Source: Gammaproteobacteria bacterium 13_2_20CM_66_19 (GTDB taxonomy: Bacteria > Pseudomonadota > Gammaproteobacteria > Steroidobacterales > Steroidobacteraceae). From it: a DNA stretch of 46,396 nucleotides. This document shows positions 6,760 to 17,925 of this stretch, piece by piece. The DNA lies in assembly GCA_001914695.1 (NCBI GenBank), contig MNCZ01000092.1, forward strand, positions 1 to 46,396. Direction: 5' to 3'. Within the stretch, counting starts at the first letter, position 1; the number at the start of each line of letters is the position of its first letter. Made by a program: the position numbers and the translations under genes. Under the pieces are notes generated by a model. It saw only the letters and a list, made by a program, of their open reading frames with translations. It made no database searches and was not told the origin of the DNA.

Positions 6760-9567
6760 TCAATGCGCCTCGTCCCAGTTGGCGCCGGTCCCAACATCCA
6801 CGCGCAGGGGGACGCTGAGCGAGGCAGCGCTCACCATGTGCTCGCGCACCGCGGCCGCCACTTCGGCGAGCGCCTCGCTCCTGACCTCGAACACCAACTC
6901 GTCGTGCACCTGCATGATGAGCCGCGCCGGCGAGTGCGGCCGCGCGCACCATTCATGCAGGGTGATCATCGCGCGCTTGATGATATCCGCCGCCGTCCCC
7001 TGCATCGGGGCATTGATGGCGGCGCGCTCGGCGCCCTGGCGCAGCTGCGGGTTTCCGGAGCGGATATCCGGCAGGTACAGCCGCCGGCCGAACACCGTCT
7101 CGACGTAGCCGATCTGGCGTGCCTGGGCGCGCGTCTCGTCCATGAAGCGCTTCACGCCCGGGTAGCGCTGGAAGTAACGCTCCACGTACTGCTGCGCGGC
7201 GCTGCGCTCGATCCCTAAGTTGCGCGCCAGGCCGAACGCCGACATGCCGTAGATGAGGCCGAAGTTGATGACCTTGGCGGTGCGGCGATGATCGGCGGTG
7301 ACGGCCTCGGGGCTGACGCCGAACACTTCCGCCGCGGTCGCCTGGTGCACGTCACGATCCGCGGCGAACGCCGCGCGGAGCCCCGCATCACCGGACAGGT
7401 GCGCCATGATGCGCAGCTCGATCTGGGAATAGTCCGCCGCGAGCAGCACGCAGCCCGGTGGCGCAATGAATGCCTGGCGGATGCGCCGCCCCTCGGACCG
7501 GCGGATGGGGATGTTCTGCAGGTTTGGATCCACCGACGACAGCCGTCCCGTGGCCGCCACCGCCTGAGCGTACGAGGTGTGGATGCGCCCGGTGCGCTCG
7601 TTCACCTGCTCGGGGAGCTTGTCGGTGTAGGTGGATTTGAGCTTGGCGAGCGCGCGGTACTCGAGCACGATCCGGGGCAGCGCGTAGCTCCCGGCGAGCT
7701 CCTCCAGCACGTCTTCAGCGGTCGAGGGCTGACCGGTCGGGGTCTTGCGGCGAACCGGCAGCTGCAGTCGCTCGAAAAGAATCTGCTGCAGCTGCCGCGG
7801 CGACTCGATGTTGAATTCGTGGCCCGCCTCGCGGTGCGCCTCGAGCAGCAGCTCCTGGAGCTGGCGCGCGAACTCGCGGCTCTGCGCGCGCAGCCGCTCG
7901 CGATCGACGAGCACGCCGTGATGCTCCATGGCGAGGAGCACCGGCACGAGCGGCTGCTCGCATTCCCGGTACAGCCGCGCGAGCGCCGGCACGCTCTCGA
8001 GCTGCGGCCACAGCGCGCCGTGCAGGCGCAGCGCGACGTCGGCATCCTCGGCCGCATATTCCGCGGCGCGCTCTACCGGCACCTGGTCGAAGCTCAGCTG
8101 CTTCGCGCCCTTGCCCGCGACGTCCTGGTAGCTGATGGTGCGCAGCCCGAGATAGCGCTGCGCATCCGAGTCCATGTCGTGATTGGTGGCGACGCTGTTC
8201 CACACGTAGGACTCGAGCATGCTGTCGAAGCGCATGCCGGCGAGCGCGATGCCGGCGTTTGCCAGCACGTGGGCATCGAACTTGAGGTTGTGCCCGAGCT
8301 TGCCGCGCTCGGGATCCTCGAGGATGGGCTGGAGCGCCTCGAGCACGCGGGCGCGGTCGAGCTGCTGCGGCACGCCCGGATACGCGTGGGCGAGGGGCAC
8401 GTACGCGGCGACGCCCGGCTCGATGCAGAAGGACACGCCGACGATCTCGGCGCGCATGTAGTCGAGGCTCGTCGTCTCGGTGTCGAAGGCGAAGAGTTCC
8501 GCGGCGCGGAGCGCCGCGAGCCAGCGCTCGAAGTCCTCCCAGCGGGTGATGGTTTCGTAGCGCCGGGCGATGTCGGCGGGCGCCGGGCGGGCCGCGGACG
8601 GCGTGGCAGCCGCTGAGGGCGCCGCGGAGGCCGCTGCGAGTGCGCCGGCGCCCACCGCGGCGCGCTGTGCCCGGGGGCTCTGCACGAGGTCGTCGTCCGT
8701 CTCCGCGGCATCGCCGCCCTCGAGCTGCCGCAGGAGTCCCCGCAACTCGTAATGCGTGTAGAGCTCCCGCAGGCGCGCGACGTCCGGCGCACCGGGCGTC
8801 AGCTCCTCGGGCGACAGCGGCAGCTCGAGATCGGTCCGGATGGTCGCGAGCCGCCGCGACAGCTCGAGCGTCGCGAGGCCCGCGCGCAGGTTCTCGCCCA
8901 CCCTGCCCGGAACCTCCGCCACGTGAGCGATCAGCTCGTCGAGGCCGCCGTATTGCTGCAGGAGTCTCGCGCCGGTCTTTGGCCCCACCTTGTCGATACC
9001 GGGAATGTTGTCGGAGCTGTCGCCGATCAGGGCCAGGTAATCGACCATCTGCTCCGGGTACACATCGAACTTCGCCTTCACGCCGTCGCGGTCGAGCACC
9101 GCGTTGTTCATGGTGTTGATGAGGGTGATCGAGCCGTCGACGAGCTGCGCCATGTCCTTGTCGCCGGTGGAGATGAGCACCTGCTGGCCGGCCTGCGCGG
9201 CGCGACGGGCGAGGGTGCCGATCACGTCGTCGGCTTCCACGCCGGGCACGCGCAGCAGCGGCAGCCCCTGCGCCCCGATGATCTGCATCAGCGGCTCGAT
9301 CTGCGAGCGCAGCTCATCGGGCATCCCCGGGCGGTGCGCCTTGTACTCGGTGAACAGCTCGTCGCGGAAGGTTTTGCCGGGCGCGTCGAACACCACGGCG
9401 ATGCGGCGCGGCTGATAGTCCTTGAGGAACTTCAGCAGCATGTTGAGCACCCCGAGGAGCGCCCCGGTCGGCTCGCCGCGCGAGTTGGACAGCGGCGGCA
9501 GGGCGTGGAACGCCCGATAGACGTAAGAGGAGCCGTCGACGAGGACCAGGTCGGGGGAGCGCGTCAT
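6760..9567 (-). CDS. polA: DNA polymerase I
   Basis: A protein of 935 residues from ATG 9567; an upstream TTG at 9579 is possible. It performs repair synthesis and Okazaki primer removal. The N-terminal 5'-3' exonuclease begins VLVDGSSYVYRAFHALPPL. The 3'-5' exonuclease retains its acidic residues (FDTETTSLDYM, NLKFDAHVLA, YAAEDADVALRLH), so proofreading should be active. The polymerase domain has motif A LLAADYSQIELR, motif B RRTAKVINFGLIYG and motif C MQVHDELVFEV. It is the last gene of a minus-strand operon with a thioesterase, a membrane protein and lptM; the gap to lptM is 39 bases. Confidence 0.97.
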   Translation of the reverse strand: MTRSPDLVLVDGSSYVYRAFHALPPLSNSRGEPTGALLGVLNMLLKFLKDYQPRRIAVVFDAPGKTFRDELFTEYKAHRPGMPDELRSQIEPLMQIIGAQGLPLLRVPGVEADDVIGTLARRAAQAGQQVLISTGDKDMAQLVDGSITLINTMNNAVLDRDGVKAKFDVYPEQMVDYLALIGDSSDNIPGIDKVGPKTGARLLQQYGGLDELIAHVAEVPGRVGENLRAGLATLELSRRLATIRTDLELPLSPEELTPGAPDVARLRELYTHYELRGLLRQLEGGDAAETDDDLVQSPRAQRAAVGAGALAAASAAPSAAATPSAARPAPADIARRYETITRWEDFERWLAALRAAELFAFDTETTSLDYMRAEIVGVSFCIEPGVAAYVPLAHAYPGVPQQLDRARVLEALQPILEDPERGKLGHNLKFDAHVLANAGIALAGMRFDSMLESYVWNSVATNHDMDSDAQRYLGLRTISYQDVAGKGAKQLSFDQVPVERAAEYAAEDADVALRLHGALWPQLESVPALARLYRECEQPLVPVLLAMEHHGVLVDRERLRAQSREFARQLQELLLEAHREAGHEFNIESPRQLQQILFERLQLPVRRKTPTGQPSTAEDVLEELAGSYALPRIVLEYRALAKLKSTYTDKLPEQVNERTGRIHTSYAQAVAATGRLSSVDPNLQNIPIRRSEGRRIRQAFIAPPGCVLLAADYSQIELRIMAHLSGDAGLRAAFAADRDVHQATAAEVFGVSPEAVTADHRRTAKVINFGLIYGMSAFGLARNLGIERSAAQQYVERYFQRYPGVKRFMDETRAQARQIGYVETVFGRRLYLPDIRSGNPQLRQGAERAAINAPMQGTAADIIKRAMITLHEWCARPHSPARLIMQVHDELVFEVRSEALAEVAAAVREHMVSAASLSVPLRVDVGTGANWDEAH

Positions 9568-9606
9568 GGGAGCGTGCAAGGCGGAGCGGGCCGCGAGTAC
9601 TACCCG

Positions 9607-9867
9607 CTACTTCGGCGTGCCGGAGTCGTCGCTCTTGTCGCCGGGCTTCCCCGGCGCAGGCGGCGTCGGTGTCGTCGATGGCGGGGCCGGCTGGGGTGCG
9701 GAGGCGGACGGGGGTGCTGCAGGGGTGGGTTGCGCCGGGGTGGGCTGCGCCGACGGTGTCGTGACCGCGCGGGTATTCTTGTCGGGCAGGTACAGCGGGC
9801 CTTTCTGCCCGCAGCCCGCCGCCAGCCATGCCGCGCCGAGCGCGGCCAGACAGATCGCACGCCTCAT
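9607..9867 (-). CDS. lptM: LptM (YifL)-type small lipoprotein
   Basis: A protein of 86 residues. The N-terminal signal ends in LAAGC (lipobox), and the mature protein begins CGQKGPLYLPDK, the hallmark of LptM/YifL. The rest is a Pro/Thr/Ala-rich tail, longer than in E. coli. LptM assists maturation of the LptD-LptE lipopolysaccharide transporter by promoting correct LptD disulfides. Its start overlaps the stop of the upstream membrane-protein gene by 4 bases, indicating translational coupling. Family membership rests on this short motif, which is very specific. Confidence 0.85.
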   Translation of the reverse strand: MRRAICLAALGAAWLAAGCGQKGPLYLPDKNTRAVTTPSAQPTPAQPTPAAPPSASAPQPAPPSTTPTPPAPGKPGDKSDDSGTPK

Positions 9868-10277
9868 ACGTACATCGGGCGCTTGTCACGCAGCGCCAGC
9901 CAGCCGCGCACCAGGCGGTAGATGATCCAGATCGTCAGCGCGAGCAGGCCGACCAGGGCGGCCGGGATACCGATGATGGTGGCCATGAAGACAAAGGACA
10001 GGCACGCCCACAGCACGGCGAACCAGAAGGTGCGCAGCTGCCAGCGGAAGTGTGACTCGAGGAGCGTGCCGCGCGTCGCCGCGCGGCGCACATAGTTCAT
10101 GACGACCGCGACGATCGACGGCAGGCTCCCGATGAAGCTGCCGATGATGGTGTGGAAGGTGGTGATGCCGATGAGCACCGCGAGTGAGTGCAGCGCGTAC
10201 ATCACGTGGGTGTAGCCGAGGAGGGCCTGGTCGACCGTCGCGGCAGCGGCGAGTGGCTGCGGGCTTCCGTCCGACAT
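9864..10277 (-). CDS. Integral membrane protein, DUF4870-like
   Basis: A protein of 137 residues with three or four transmembrane segments (YALHSLAVLIGITTFHTIIGSF, FWFAVLWACLSFVFMATIIGIPAALVGLLALTIWIIYRL). The C-terminal IWIIYRLVRGWLAL pattern recalls DUF4870/Tic20-like small membrane proteins, whose role is unknown. It lies 8 bases after the thioesterase gene and overlaps lptM by 4 bases, so it belongs to the polA operon. Confidence 0.65.
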   Translation of the reverse strand: MSDGSPQPLAAAATVDQALLGYTHVMYALHSLAVLIGITTFHTIIGSFIGSLPSIVAVVMNYVRRAATRGTLLESHFRWQLRTFWFAVLWACLSFVFMATIIGIPAALVGLLALTIWIIYRLVRGWLALRDKRPMYV

Positions 10278-10285
10278 GATTCACC

Positions 10286-10732
10286 TCACGCGGGCTTGGC
10301 CGTATTCGGGCGGCGATCCACGACCGCCATGGTCAGCCGCGACACGCACACCAGCCGCTCCTGCTCGTCGCGGATCTCGATGTGCCACACGTGACTGCGC
10401 GCACCCAGGTGGAAGGGACGCGCGGTCGCCGTGACGGTGCCGGAGGACACGGCGCGCAGGTGATTGGCGTTGATGTCCTGACCGAGGCACATCGAGCGTT
10501 CCGTGTCGACGCACATCATCGAGGCGAGGCTGCCGACGGTTTCCGCGAGCGCCACGGACGCGCCGCCATGCAGCACGCCGAAGGGCTGCTGGGTGTGCTC
10601 GTTCACCGGCATCGTCGCCCGCAGGAAGTCCGCGCCCGTCTCGGTGATCCGGATGCCGAGATAGCCGGAAAGACTCCGGCGCCCACGCTCGGTGAGCTGC
10701 TCGGGAGTGAGGGGAGCGCGCCAGATACTCAT
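10286..10732 (-). CDS. Hotdog-fold acyl-CoA thioesterase (PaaI/EntH-like)
   Basis: A protein of 148 residues, the usual size. The hotdog signature FGVLHGGASVALAETVGS carries the conserved HGG and the catalytic acidic residue of the PaaI/YdiI/EntH group. These enzymes hydrolyse aryl- or acyl-CoA thioesters in the cytosol. The substrate cannot be read from the sequence. It is the first gene of the operon leading to polA and is divergent, over 70 bases, from the FAH-family gene. Confidence 0.88.
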   Translation of the reverse strand: MSIWRAPLTPEQLTERGRRSLSGYLGIRITETGADFLRATMPVNEHTQQPFGVLHGGASVALAETVGSLASMMCVDTERSMCLGQDINANHLRAVSSGTVTATARPFHLGARSHVWHIEIRDEQERLVCVSRLTMAVVDRRPNTAKPA

Positions 10733-10802
10733 CGGAAGCTAGTCTAGCCGTTTGCACAGTGGCAATCTGCACCTCCCCTTGTGAGTCCGGAGCGCGCGCG
10801 CA

Positions 10803-11501
10803 ATGAGTGACTTTGCCTTCCCGCCTCCCGCCACGCCGAGCGTGGCCGTCGCCGCCGCAGATGAGCGCTTCCCCGTGCACCGCATCTACTGCGTCGGCCT
10901 CAACTACGCCGACCACATCCGCGAGATGGGCGCGGATCCCGAGGCGCCACCGCTTTTCTTCATGAAACCGGCCGACGCGCTGGTCGCCAACGGCGCGGCG
11001 ATTCCCTATCCGCCGGCCACCACCAACTTCCACTACGAGATCGAGCTCGTGGTTGCCATCGGCCGCGGTGGCCGCGACGTGTCGGTCGAGAATGCGCTCG
11101 GGCACGTGTTCGGTTACGCCGCCGGCAACGACCTGACGCGCCGCGATCTGCAGCACGCGGCCAAGAAGCGCGGGGAGCCGTGGGATACCGCGAAGGGCTT
11201 CGACTGCTCCGCGCCCGTGGCCGCGATCCGTCCCGCAGCGCAGGGACACCTGTCGCGGGGCCGCATCTGGCTCACCGTCAACGGCGAGCGGCGCCAGGAA
11301 TCGGACGTGAGCACGATGGTGTGGGACGTCCCGCACATCATCGCGGCACTCTCGCGGCTCTACGAGCTCAGGCCGGGCGATCTCATCTTCACCGGCACGC
11401 CCTCGGGCGTCGGGCCGTTGAAGCCCGGCGATCGCCTCGAGGGCGGCATCGAGGGTCTCGAGGTGCTGCGCAACCGGATCGGCCCGGCCCAACCGGCTTG
11501 A
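10803..11501 (+). CDS. Fumarylacetoacetate hydrolase-family protein (fumarylpyruvate hydrolase-like)
   Basis: A protein of 232 residues, the short FAH form without the eukaryotic N-terminal domain. It has the metal-binding motif FHYEIELVVAIG (Glu-x-Glu), the lid segment GYAAGNDLTRRDLQ and the C-terminal GDLIFTGTPSGVGPL. The early segment YCVGLNYADHIREMG and the size fit fumarylpyruvate hydrolases of the gentisate pathway (NagK), which cleave fumarylpyruvate to fumarate and pyruvate; other beta-diketone substrates remain possible. The next gene, 62 bases on, is a GST-type isomerase that would supply the substrate. No ring-cleaving dioxygenase is in the window. Confidence 0.85.
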   Translation: MSDFAFPPPATPSVAVAAADERFPVHRIYCVGLNYADHIREMGADPEAPPLFFMKPADALVANGAAIPYPPATTNFHYEIELVVAIGRGGRDVSVENALGHVFGYAAGNDLTRRDLQHAAKKRGEPWDTAKGFDCSAPVAAIRPAAQGHLSRGRIWLTVNGERRQESDVSTMVWDVPHIIAALSRLYELRPGDLIFTGTPSGVGPLKPGDRLEGGIEGLEVLRNRIGPAQPA

Positions 11502-11563
11502 GCGCGCACGCCGGAGCGGCTTTCGCCCGAGAGATCGCACCGCACTCACGGATCGGACTGCCC

Positions 11564-12208
11564 ATGAAGCTCTATCATTACTATCGAAGCTCCGCAGCCT
11601 ATCGGGTGCGCATCGCGCTCAACTTCAAGGGCATCGCCTGGGAGACGGCGCTGATCGATCTGCGCGCGCCGGTGAGCGCCCAGCACACGCCCGAATTTCG
11701 CGCCGTCAACCCCGCAGGTCTGATTCCGGTCGTCGTGGAGGGCGACACCACCATCGCCCAGTCGCTTGCCATCATCGAGTATCTGGAAGAGACGCACCCC
11801 GATCCGCCGCTGCTGCCGCGCTCGTCCGCAGATCGGGCGCAGGTGCGCTCGCTCTCGCTCGCCATCGCCTGCGACATCCACCCGCTCGGCAACCTGCGGG
11901 TGCTCAACTACCTGCGCGCCACCTTCAAGGCGGACGAGAACGCGGTGAATGCCTGGGTGGGCGAGTGGATCGGGATGGGCTTCCGCGCGCTGGAGGAGCG
12001 CGTGCGGCGCTCGAGCGGGGACGGGCGGCACATGTACGGGAGCGACGTCACGCTCGCCGATCTGTGCATCGTGCCGCAGATGTACAACGCGCGTCGCTAC
12101 AAGGTCGACGTGCAAGCTTACCCGACGCTCCGCGCGGTCTGCGCGCACCTCGAGAGCCTGCCGGCCTTTGCCCGCGCGGCTCCCGAAGCGCAGCCGGGCG
12201 CGCCGTAA
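11564..12208 (+). CDS. maiA: Maleylacetoacetate/maleylpyruvate isomerase (zeta-class GST)
   Basis: A protein of 214 residues from ATG 11564. The glutathione-binding motif SSAAYRVRIALN is the zeta-class signature with Cys replaced by Ala (usual form SSCSYRVRIAL); many bacterial maleylpyruvate isomerases show SSAAYRVRIAL, so it is probably functional. NPAGLIPVV and the TIAQSLAIIEYLEE segment complete the thioredoxin domain. The all-helical domain holds DVTLADLCIVPQMYNARR. It isomerises the cis maleyl product to fumaryl, using glutathione. With the FAH-family gene it forms the last two steps of either gentisate or tyrosine/homogentisate breakdown. Confidence 0.9.
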   Translation: MKLYHYYRSSAAYRVRIALNFKGIAWETALIDLRAPVSAQHTPEFRAVNPAGLIPVVVEGDTTIAQSLAIIEYLEETHPDPPLLPRSSADRAQVRSLSLAIACDIHPLGNLRVLNYLRATFKADENAVNAWVGEWIGMGFRALEERVRRSSGDGRHMYGSDVTLADLCIVPQMYNARRYKVDVQAYPTLRAVCAHLESLPAFARAAPEAQPGAP

Positions 12209-12287
12209 CGGCTCGACCGGGTAAGATTCGCGGCCACGGGGAGAAGTGAACGCCCATGACTCCGCTTCGAGTACCGCCGCTCGCACC

Positions 12288-14900
12288 ATGACCACGACAC
12301 CGCAACGAGTCGCCTTGCTCGCGCCGCTCTCCGGAGTCCTCGTGCCGCTCGAGCGCGTACCGGACCCGGTGTTCGCGCAGCGTACGGTGGGAGACGGAGT
12401 CTCGATCGATCCCACCTCGGGCGAGCTGCTGGCGCCGGCCGCCGGCCGGGTGACGCTCCTGCACCGCGCATCTCATGCTCTGGCCATCACGACCGACGAG
12501 GGTCTCGAGATTCTCGTGCACATCGGCGTCGATACCATCGCGCTGAATGGCAAGGGCTTCACGCCGCGCGTGAGGCAGGGGGATCGGGTGGCGGCCGGCC
12601 AGCCGCTGATCTCCTTCGACGCCGATCTCATCGCGCGCTCCGCACCGAGCCTGCTCACCCAGGTGCTCATCACGAACCGCGAGCGCGTCAGCGGAATGAG
12701 TGTCGCCACGGGTCTCGTCGAGGCGGGCCGCAGCATCGTCCTGCAGGCCGACCTCGCCGCCGCGACTCCCGCCGACGGCAGCCCCGCGACCGAGACAGCC
12801 GCCGTCTCGGAGGAGATCCGCCTGCCGAACCGGCAGGGCCTGCACGCGCGCCCTGCGGCGACAGTAGCCGCCGCGGCCAAGGGCTTTCGCGCCGACGTCC
12901 GACTGCTGCGCGGTGCCGATACCGCGAATGCCAAGTCGGTGACCGCCATCCTGCTGCTCGCGACCCGGCCGAACGACGCGATCCGCGTCAGCGCTTCGGG
13001 TCCGGATGCGGCCGCCGCCGTGAGCGCGCTCGCGGCGCTCCTGGCCGCGGGGTCTGGCGAGTCGGGGGCCACAGCCGAGGCAGCGTCCGGGCCCGCCCGC
13101 GGTGCGCCGGTCACCGCGGTGCCGGTCGCGGGGTCCGTTCCCGCCGCGGCGCCCGCGCCCGCGCCCGCGGAAGGCCCGACACGCTCGACCGACCCCCGCA
13201 AGCTCCTCGGAGTGAGCGCATCCCCCGGGCTCGTGCTCGGCAAGGTCGCGCAACTGCGCCGCGCCTCGATCCACGTCGAGGAGCGGGGCGCCGGCATCGA
13301 GCGCGAGCGCGCGCACCTCGACGTCGCGCTCGAGCGCGCCCGGCAGCAGATCGAAGCCCAGAGGGCGGCCAACATCGGAGCTGCGTCGAAGATTCTCGAT
13401 GCTCATCTCGAGCTGCTCGCCGATCCCGAGCTGATCGATCTCGCCGTCGCCGGGCTGGCGGACGGACGCAGCGGCGCCTATGCGTGGCGCGAAGCGTATT
13501 CGAGCTACGCCACCCGGCTCGAGTCGCTCGCGAGCTCCCTGCTGCGCGAGCGGGCAGGCGACGTCCGCGATGTCGGGGGACGGGTGCTGGGGCTGCTCGC
13601 CGGCGTGACGACCGGGCCGATCGAGTGTGCGCCGGGCTCGATCCTGATCGCCGAGGAGTTCAGCCCAAGCGAGACCTCCTCGCTCGATGCGGGCAAGGTG
13701 CAGGGCCTCTGCACGACGGGCGGCGGACCGACGAGCCACGCCGCGATCATCGCCCGCGCGCTCGGCATCCCCGCCGTGTGCGGCGTGGACCGCGCGGCGC
13801 TCGGGCTCGCGGACGGCACTCCGGTGGTCCTCGACGGAACCGAGGGCTTCCTGCTGCGCGATCCGGACGAGGCCGAGGTCACGCGTGCGCGGGCCGCGAT
13901 CGGGCGCCTCGCCGCGCAACGTCAGGGCGAGCGGGCTGCGGCGAGCGCACCTGCGGTGACGACCGACGGACATCGCATCGAGGTGGCCGCCAACATCGGC
14001 ACCGTCGAGGAGGCTCTCGCCGCAGTCGCCCAGGGTGGCGAGGGTGTGGGACTGCTCCGCTCGGAGCTGCTGTTCCTCGATCGGGACACGGCCCCGAGCG
14101 AAGAGGAACAGGCCGACGTCTACCGGGCGGTCGCTACGGCGCTCGGTCGCGATCGCCGGCTCGTCATCCGCACGCTCGATGTCGGCGGCGACAAGCGCCT
14201 GCCCTACCTGCCGCTGCCGCCGGAGGAGAATCCCTTCCTCGGCGTGCGGGGAATCCGCACGAGCCTCGAGCGGCCGGACCTGCTGCGCAGTCAGCTCCGC
14301 GCGATCCTCGAGGCCGCTCCGCTCGGGGATGTCCACGTGATGTTTCCGATGATCGCATCGCTCGATGAGCTGCGCGCGGCGCGCCGGATCCTCGACGAGG
14401 AGCAGCGCGGCGCCGGCGTGTCGGTGCGTGTCGGCGTGATGATCGAGGTGCCGTCGGCGGCGCTCACCGCCGGGCAGCTGGCGCGCGAAGTGGACTTCTT
14501 CTCGATCGGCACCAACGATCTGACTCAGTACACGCTCGCCATGGATCGCGGCCACCCGAAGCTCGCGCCGCTCGCCGACGCGCTGCACCCGGCGGTCCTC
14601 AAGCTGATCAGTCTCACGGTGGAAGGCGCGCACGCGCACGGCAAGTGGGTGGGCGTGTGTGGCGGGCTGGCCGCCGAGCCGGTCGCCGTGCCGGTGCTGC
14701 TCGGGATGGGAGTCGACGAGCTGTCGGTGCCAGTGCCGGCGATCGCGGCCGTCAAGGCGCTGGTGCGCCGGCTCGCGCTGCGCGACTGCCAGGCGCTCGC
14801 GCGGGAGCTCCTCGGGCTCGCCACCGCGGGCGAGGTCCGGGCGCGGCTCGCGCGGCTCGGGAGCGAAGCGGGCGCCACGGCCGCGGCCGCACGGCGCTGA
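12288..14900 (+). CDS. PTS EIIA(Glc)-HPr-EI fusion protein (NagF-like)
   Basis: A protein of 870 residues from ATG 12288; an in-frame GTG at 12246 with a too-close GGAG is the alternative. Three PTS modules are fused. EIIA of the glucose type (about 1-150) has its phosphorylated His in [10 protein letters not shown] (His78). HPr (about 170-255) has GLHARPA (His186). Enzyme I follows from about 310, with catalytic His in [11 protein letters not shown] (His484), PEP-binding [14 protein letters not shown] and [16 protein letters not shown]. The late CGGLAAEP has Gly where EI proteins mostly have Glu (CGELA). It carries the whole phosphate chain from PEP to the membrane EIIB next door, and the layout matches Pseudomonas NagF. 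It is followed after 22 bases by the permease. Confidence 0.93.
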   Translation: MTTTPQRVALLAPLSGVLVPLERVPDPVFAQRTVGDGVSIDPTSGELLAPAAGRVTLLHRASHALAITTDEGLEILVHIGVDTIALNGKGFTPRVRQGDRVAAGQPLISFDADLIARSAPSLLTQVLITNRERVSGMSVATGLVEAGRSIVLQADLAAATPADGSPATETAAVSEEIRLPNRQGLHARPAATVAAAAKGFRADVRLLRGADTANAKSVTAILLLATRPNDAIRVSASGPDAAAAVSALAALLAAGSGESGATAEAASGPARGAPVTAVPVAGSVPAAAPAPAPAEGPTRSTDPRKLLGVSASPGLVLGKVAQLRRASIHVEERGAGIERERAHLDVALERARQQIEAQRAANIGAASKILDAHLELLADPELIDLAVAGLADGRSGAYAWREAYSSYATRLESLASSLLRERAGDVRDVGGRVLGLLAGVTTGPIECAPGSILIAEEFSPSETSSLDAGKVQGLCTTGGGPTSHAAIIARALGIPAVCGVDRAALGLADGTPVVLDGTEGFLLRDPDEAEVTRARAAIGRLAAQRQGERAAASAPAVTTDGHRIEVAANIGTVEEALAAVAQGGEGVGLLRSELLFLDRDTAPSEEEQADVYRAVATALGRDRRLVIRTLDVGGDKRLPYLPLPPEENPFLGVRGIRTSLERPDLLRSQLRAILEAAPLGDVHVMFPMIASLDELRAARRILDEEQRGAGVSVRVGVMIEVPSAALTAGQLAREVDFFSIGTNDLTQYTLAMDRGHPKLAPLADALHPAVLKLISLTVEGAHAHGKWVGVCGGLAAEPVAVPVLLGMGVDELSVPVPAIAAVKALVRRLALRDCQALARELLGLATAGEVRARLARLGSEAGATAAAARR

Positions 14901-14922
14901 AAGCGCGCCTCGAGGAGGACAC

Positions 14923-16737
<1,815 letters not shown>

Positions 16738-16759
16738 GAGATCCCCAGGGGGACAGGTC

Positions 16760-17905
16760 ATGCCACACAGCAATCACGAGTCAGACCGCAGCAACGCATC
16801 GGGAGTCTCTCGGCGCGAAGTGTTGTGTGCCGGTGGAGCGGCAGCCTTCAGTTCACTGGTGGCAGCGCTGCTGGGAGGATCCGAGCGGGCGCGGGCCCAG
16901 GCGCTTGCCGGGCCGGTGCCGGAGGTCGATTACCTTGCCGTGCGTGTCGTCACCGACAGCTTCCAATTGGCGATCGCGCCTAACATGAAAGTCGGGGCAG
17001 TCGAGGTTCAACGTTTCGGAATGCCCCCCGCAGGAAAGTCCCTGCTCGAGGAGTTCGGGCTTTCGATGCACGTTGAGTCCCGGCGCGGCGCCGAGAGCCG
17101 CAACGTGCTGCTCGACTTCGGTTTCACTTCCGAGACCTTGAACAACAACCTGGCGATGCTCGGGATTGCACCCGAGAACCTCGATGCGCTGATTCTCAGC
17201 CACGGCCACTACGACCATTTCGGCGGATTGGCGGGTCTCCTGCGACAGAACCACGCGCGGCTGCCGGCCGGCCTGCCGCTGTACCTTGGCGGGGAAGAGT
17301 GCTTCTGCACTCGCGAGTGGACGATCGGCAAGCCGCAGGACTTCGGCGCGTTGGATCGCAAGGCGCTGGCCGACGCCAAGGTGAAGGTGATGTTCGCGGA
17401 GATTCCCGCAATCGTCGCCGGTCACGCTTTCACCACCGGTCACATTCCGGTCGCTTCTTTCGAGAAGGTGCTCGCGCCTACCCGCATGACCGTCGGGGTC
17501 AAGAACGGGATCGGCTGCTTCCCGGACAAACTTTCCGCGGACAAACGTGCCGTCAGCGTCATCCCCGACGATTTCGAGCATGAGCTGGCGATGTGCTTCA
17601 ACGTCAAGAGCCGCGGCCTGGTCGTGCTCACTTCGTGCAGCCACCGCGGGGTCGTGAACACGGTGAAACGCGCGATGGAGATTTCCGGCGTAAAGGCGGT
17701 TCACGCGGTGATGGGCGGCTTGCACCTGGCGCCACACAAGGAGGAGTACGTGCGCGAAACCGTGGCGGCATTGAAAGAGATCAATCCCGACCACGTGATC
17801 CCGATGCACTGCACCGGGGAAGTGTTCATCGACATCCTGCGAGCGGAGATGCCGGACAAGTTCATCCGCTCCTACACGGGCAGCCGCTTCATCTTTGGCG
17901 CGTAG
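16760..17905 (+). CDS. Exported metallo-beta-lactamase-fold hydrolase
   Basis: A protein of 381 residues. The N-terminus has SRREVLCAGGAAAFSSLVAALL, a twin-arginine-type signal with a cut near ARAQA, so the enzyme is likely folded before export. The metal site reads LILSHGHYDHFGG (HxHxDH), with further ligands expected in TSCSHRGVVN and MGGLHL. The C-terminal HVIPMHCTGE completes the fold. It resembles the MJ0301/dihydropteridine-related branch of the MBL superfamily. Substrate unknown. It starts 22 bases after the PTS permease stop but is probably functionally separate. Confidence 0.82.
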   Translation: MPHSNHESDRSNASGVSRREVLCAGGAAAFSSLVAALLGGSERARAQALAGPVPEVDYLAVRVVTDSFQLAIAPNMKVGAVEVQRFGMPPAGKSLLEEFGLSMHVESRRGAESRNVLLDFGFTSETLNNNLAMLGIAPENLDALILSHGHYDHFGGLAGLLRQNHARLPAGLPLYLGGEECFCTREWTIGKPQDFGALDRKALADAKVKVMFAEIPAIVAGHAFTTGHIPVASFEKVLAPTRMTVGVKNGIGCFPDKLSADKRAVSVIPDDFEHELAMCFNVKSRGLVVLTSCSHRGVVNTVKRAMEISGVKAVHAVMGGLHLAPHKEEYVRETVAALKEINPDHVIPMHCTGEVFIDILRAEMPDKFIRSYTGSRFIFGA

Positions 17906-17925
17906 GCCCAGACCTGCGCCGGTCC

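Noticed and set aside
7288..8616. A 442-residue open frame on the plus strand
   Set aside because: It is antisense to polA, whose motifs are intact in the other strand; no independent evidence for translation.
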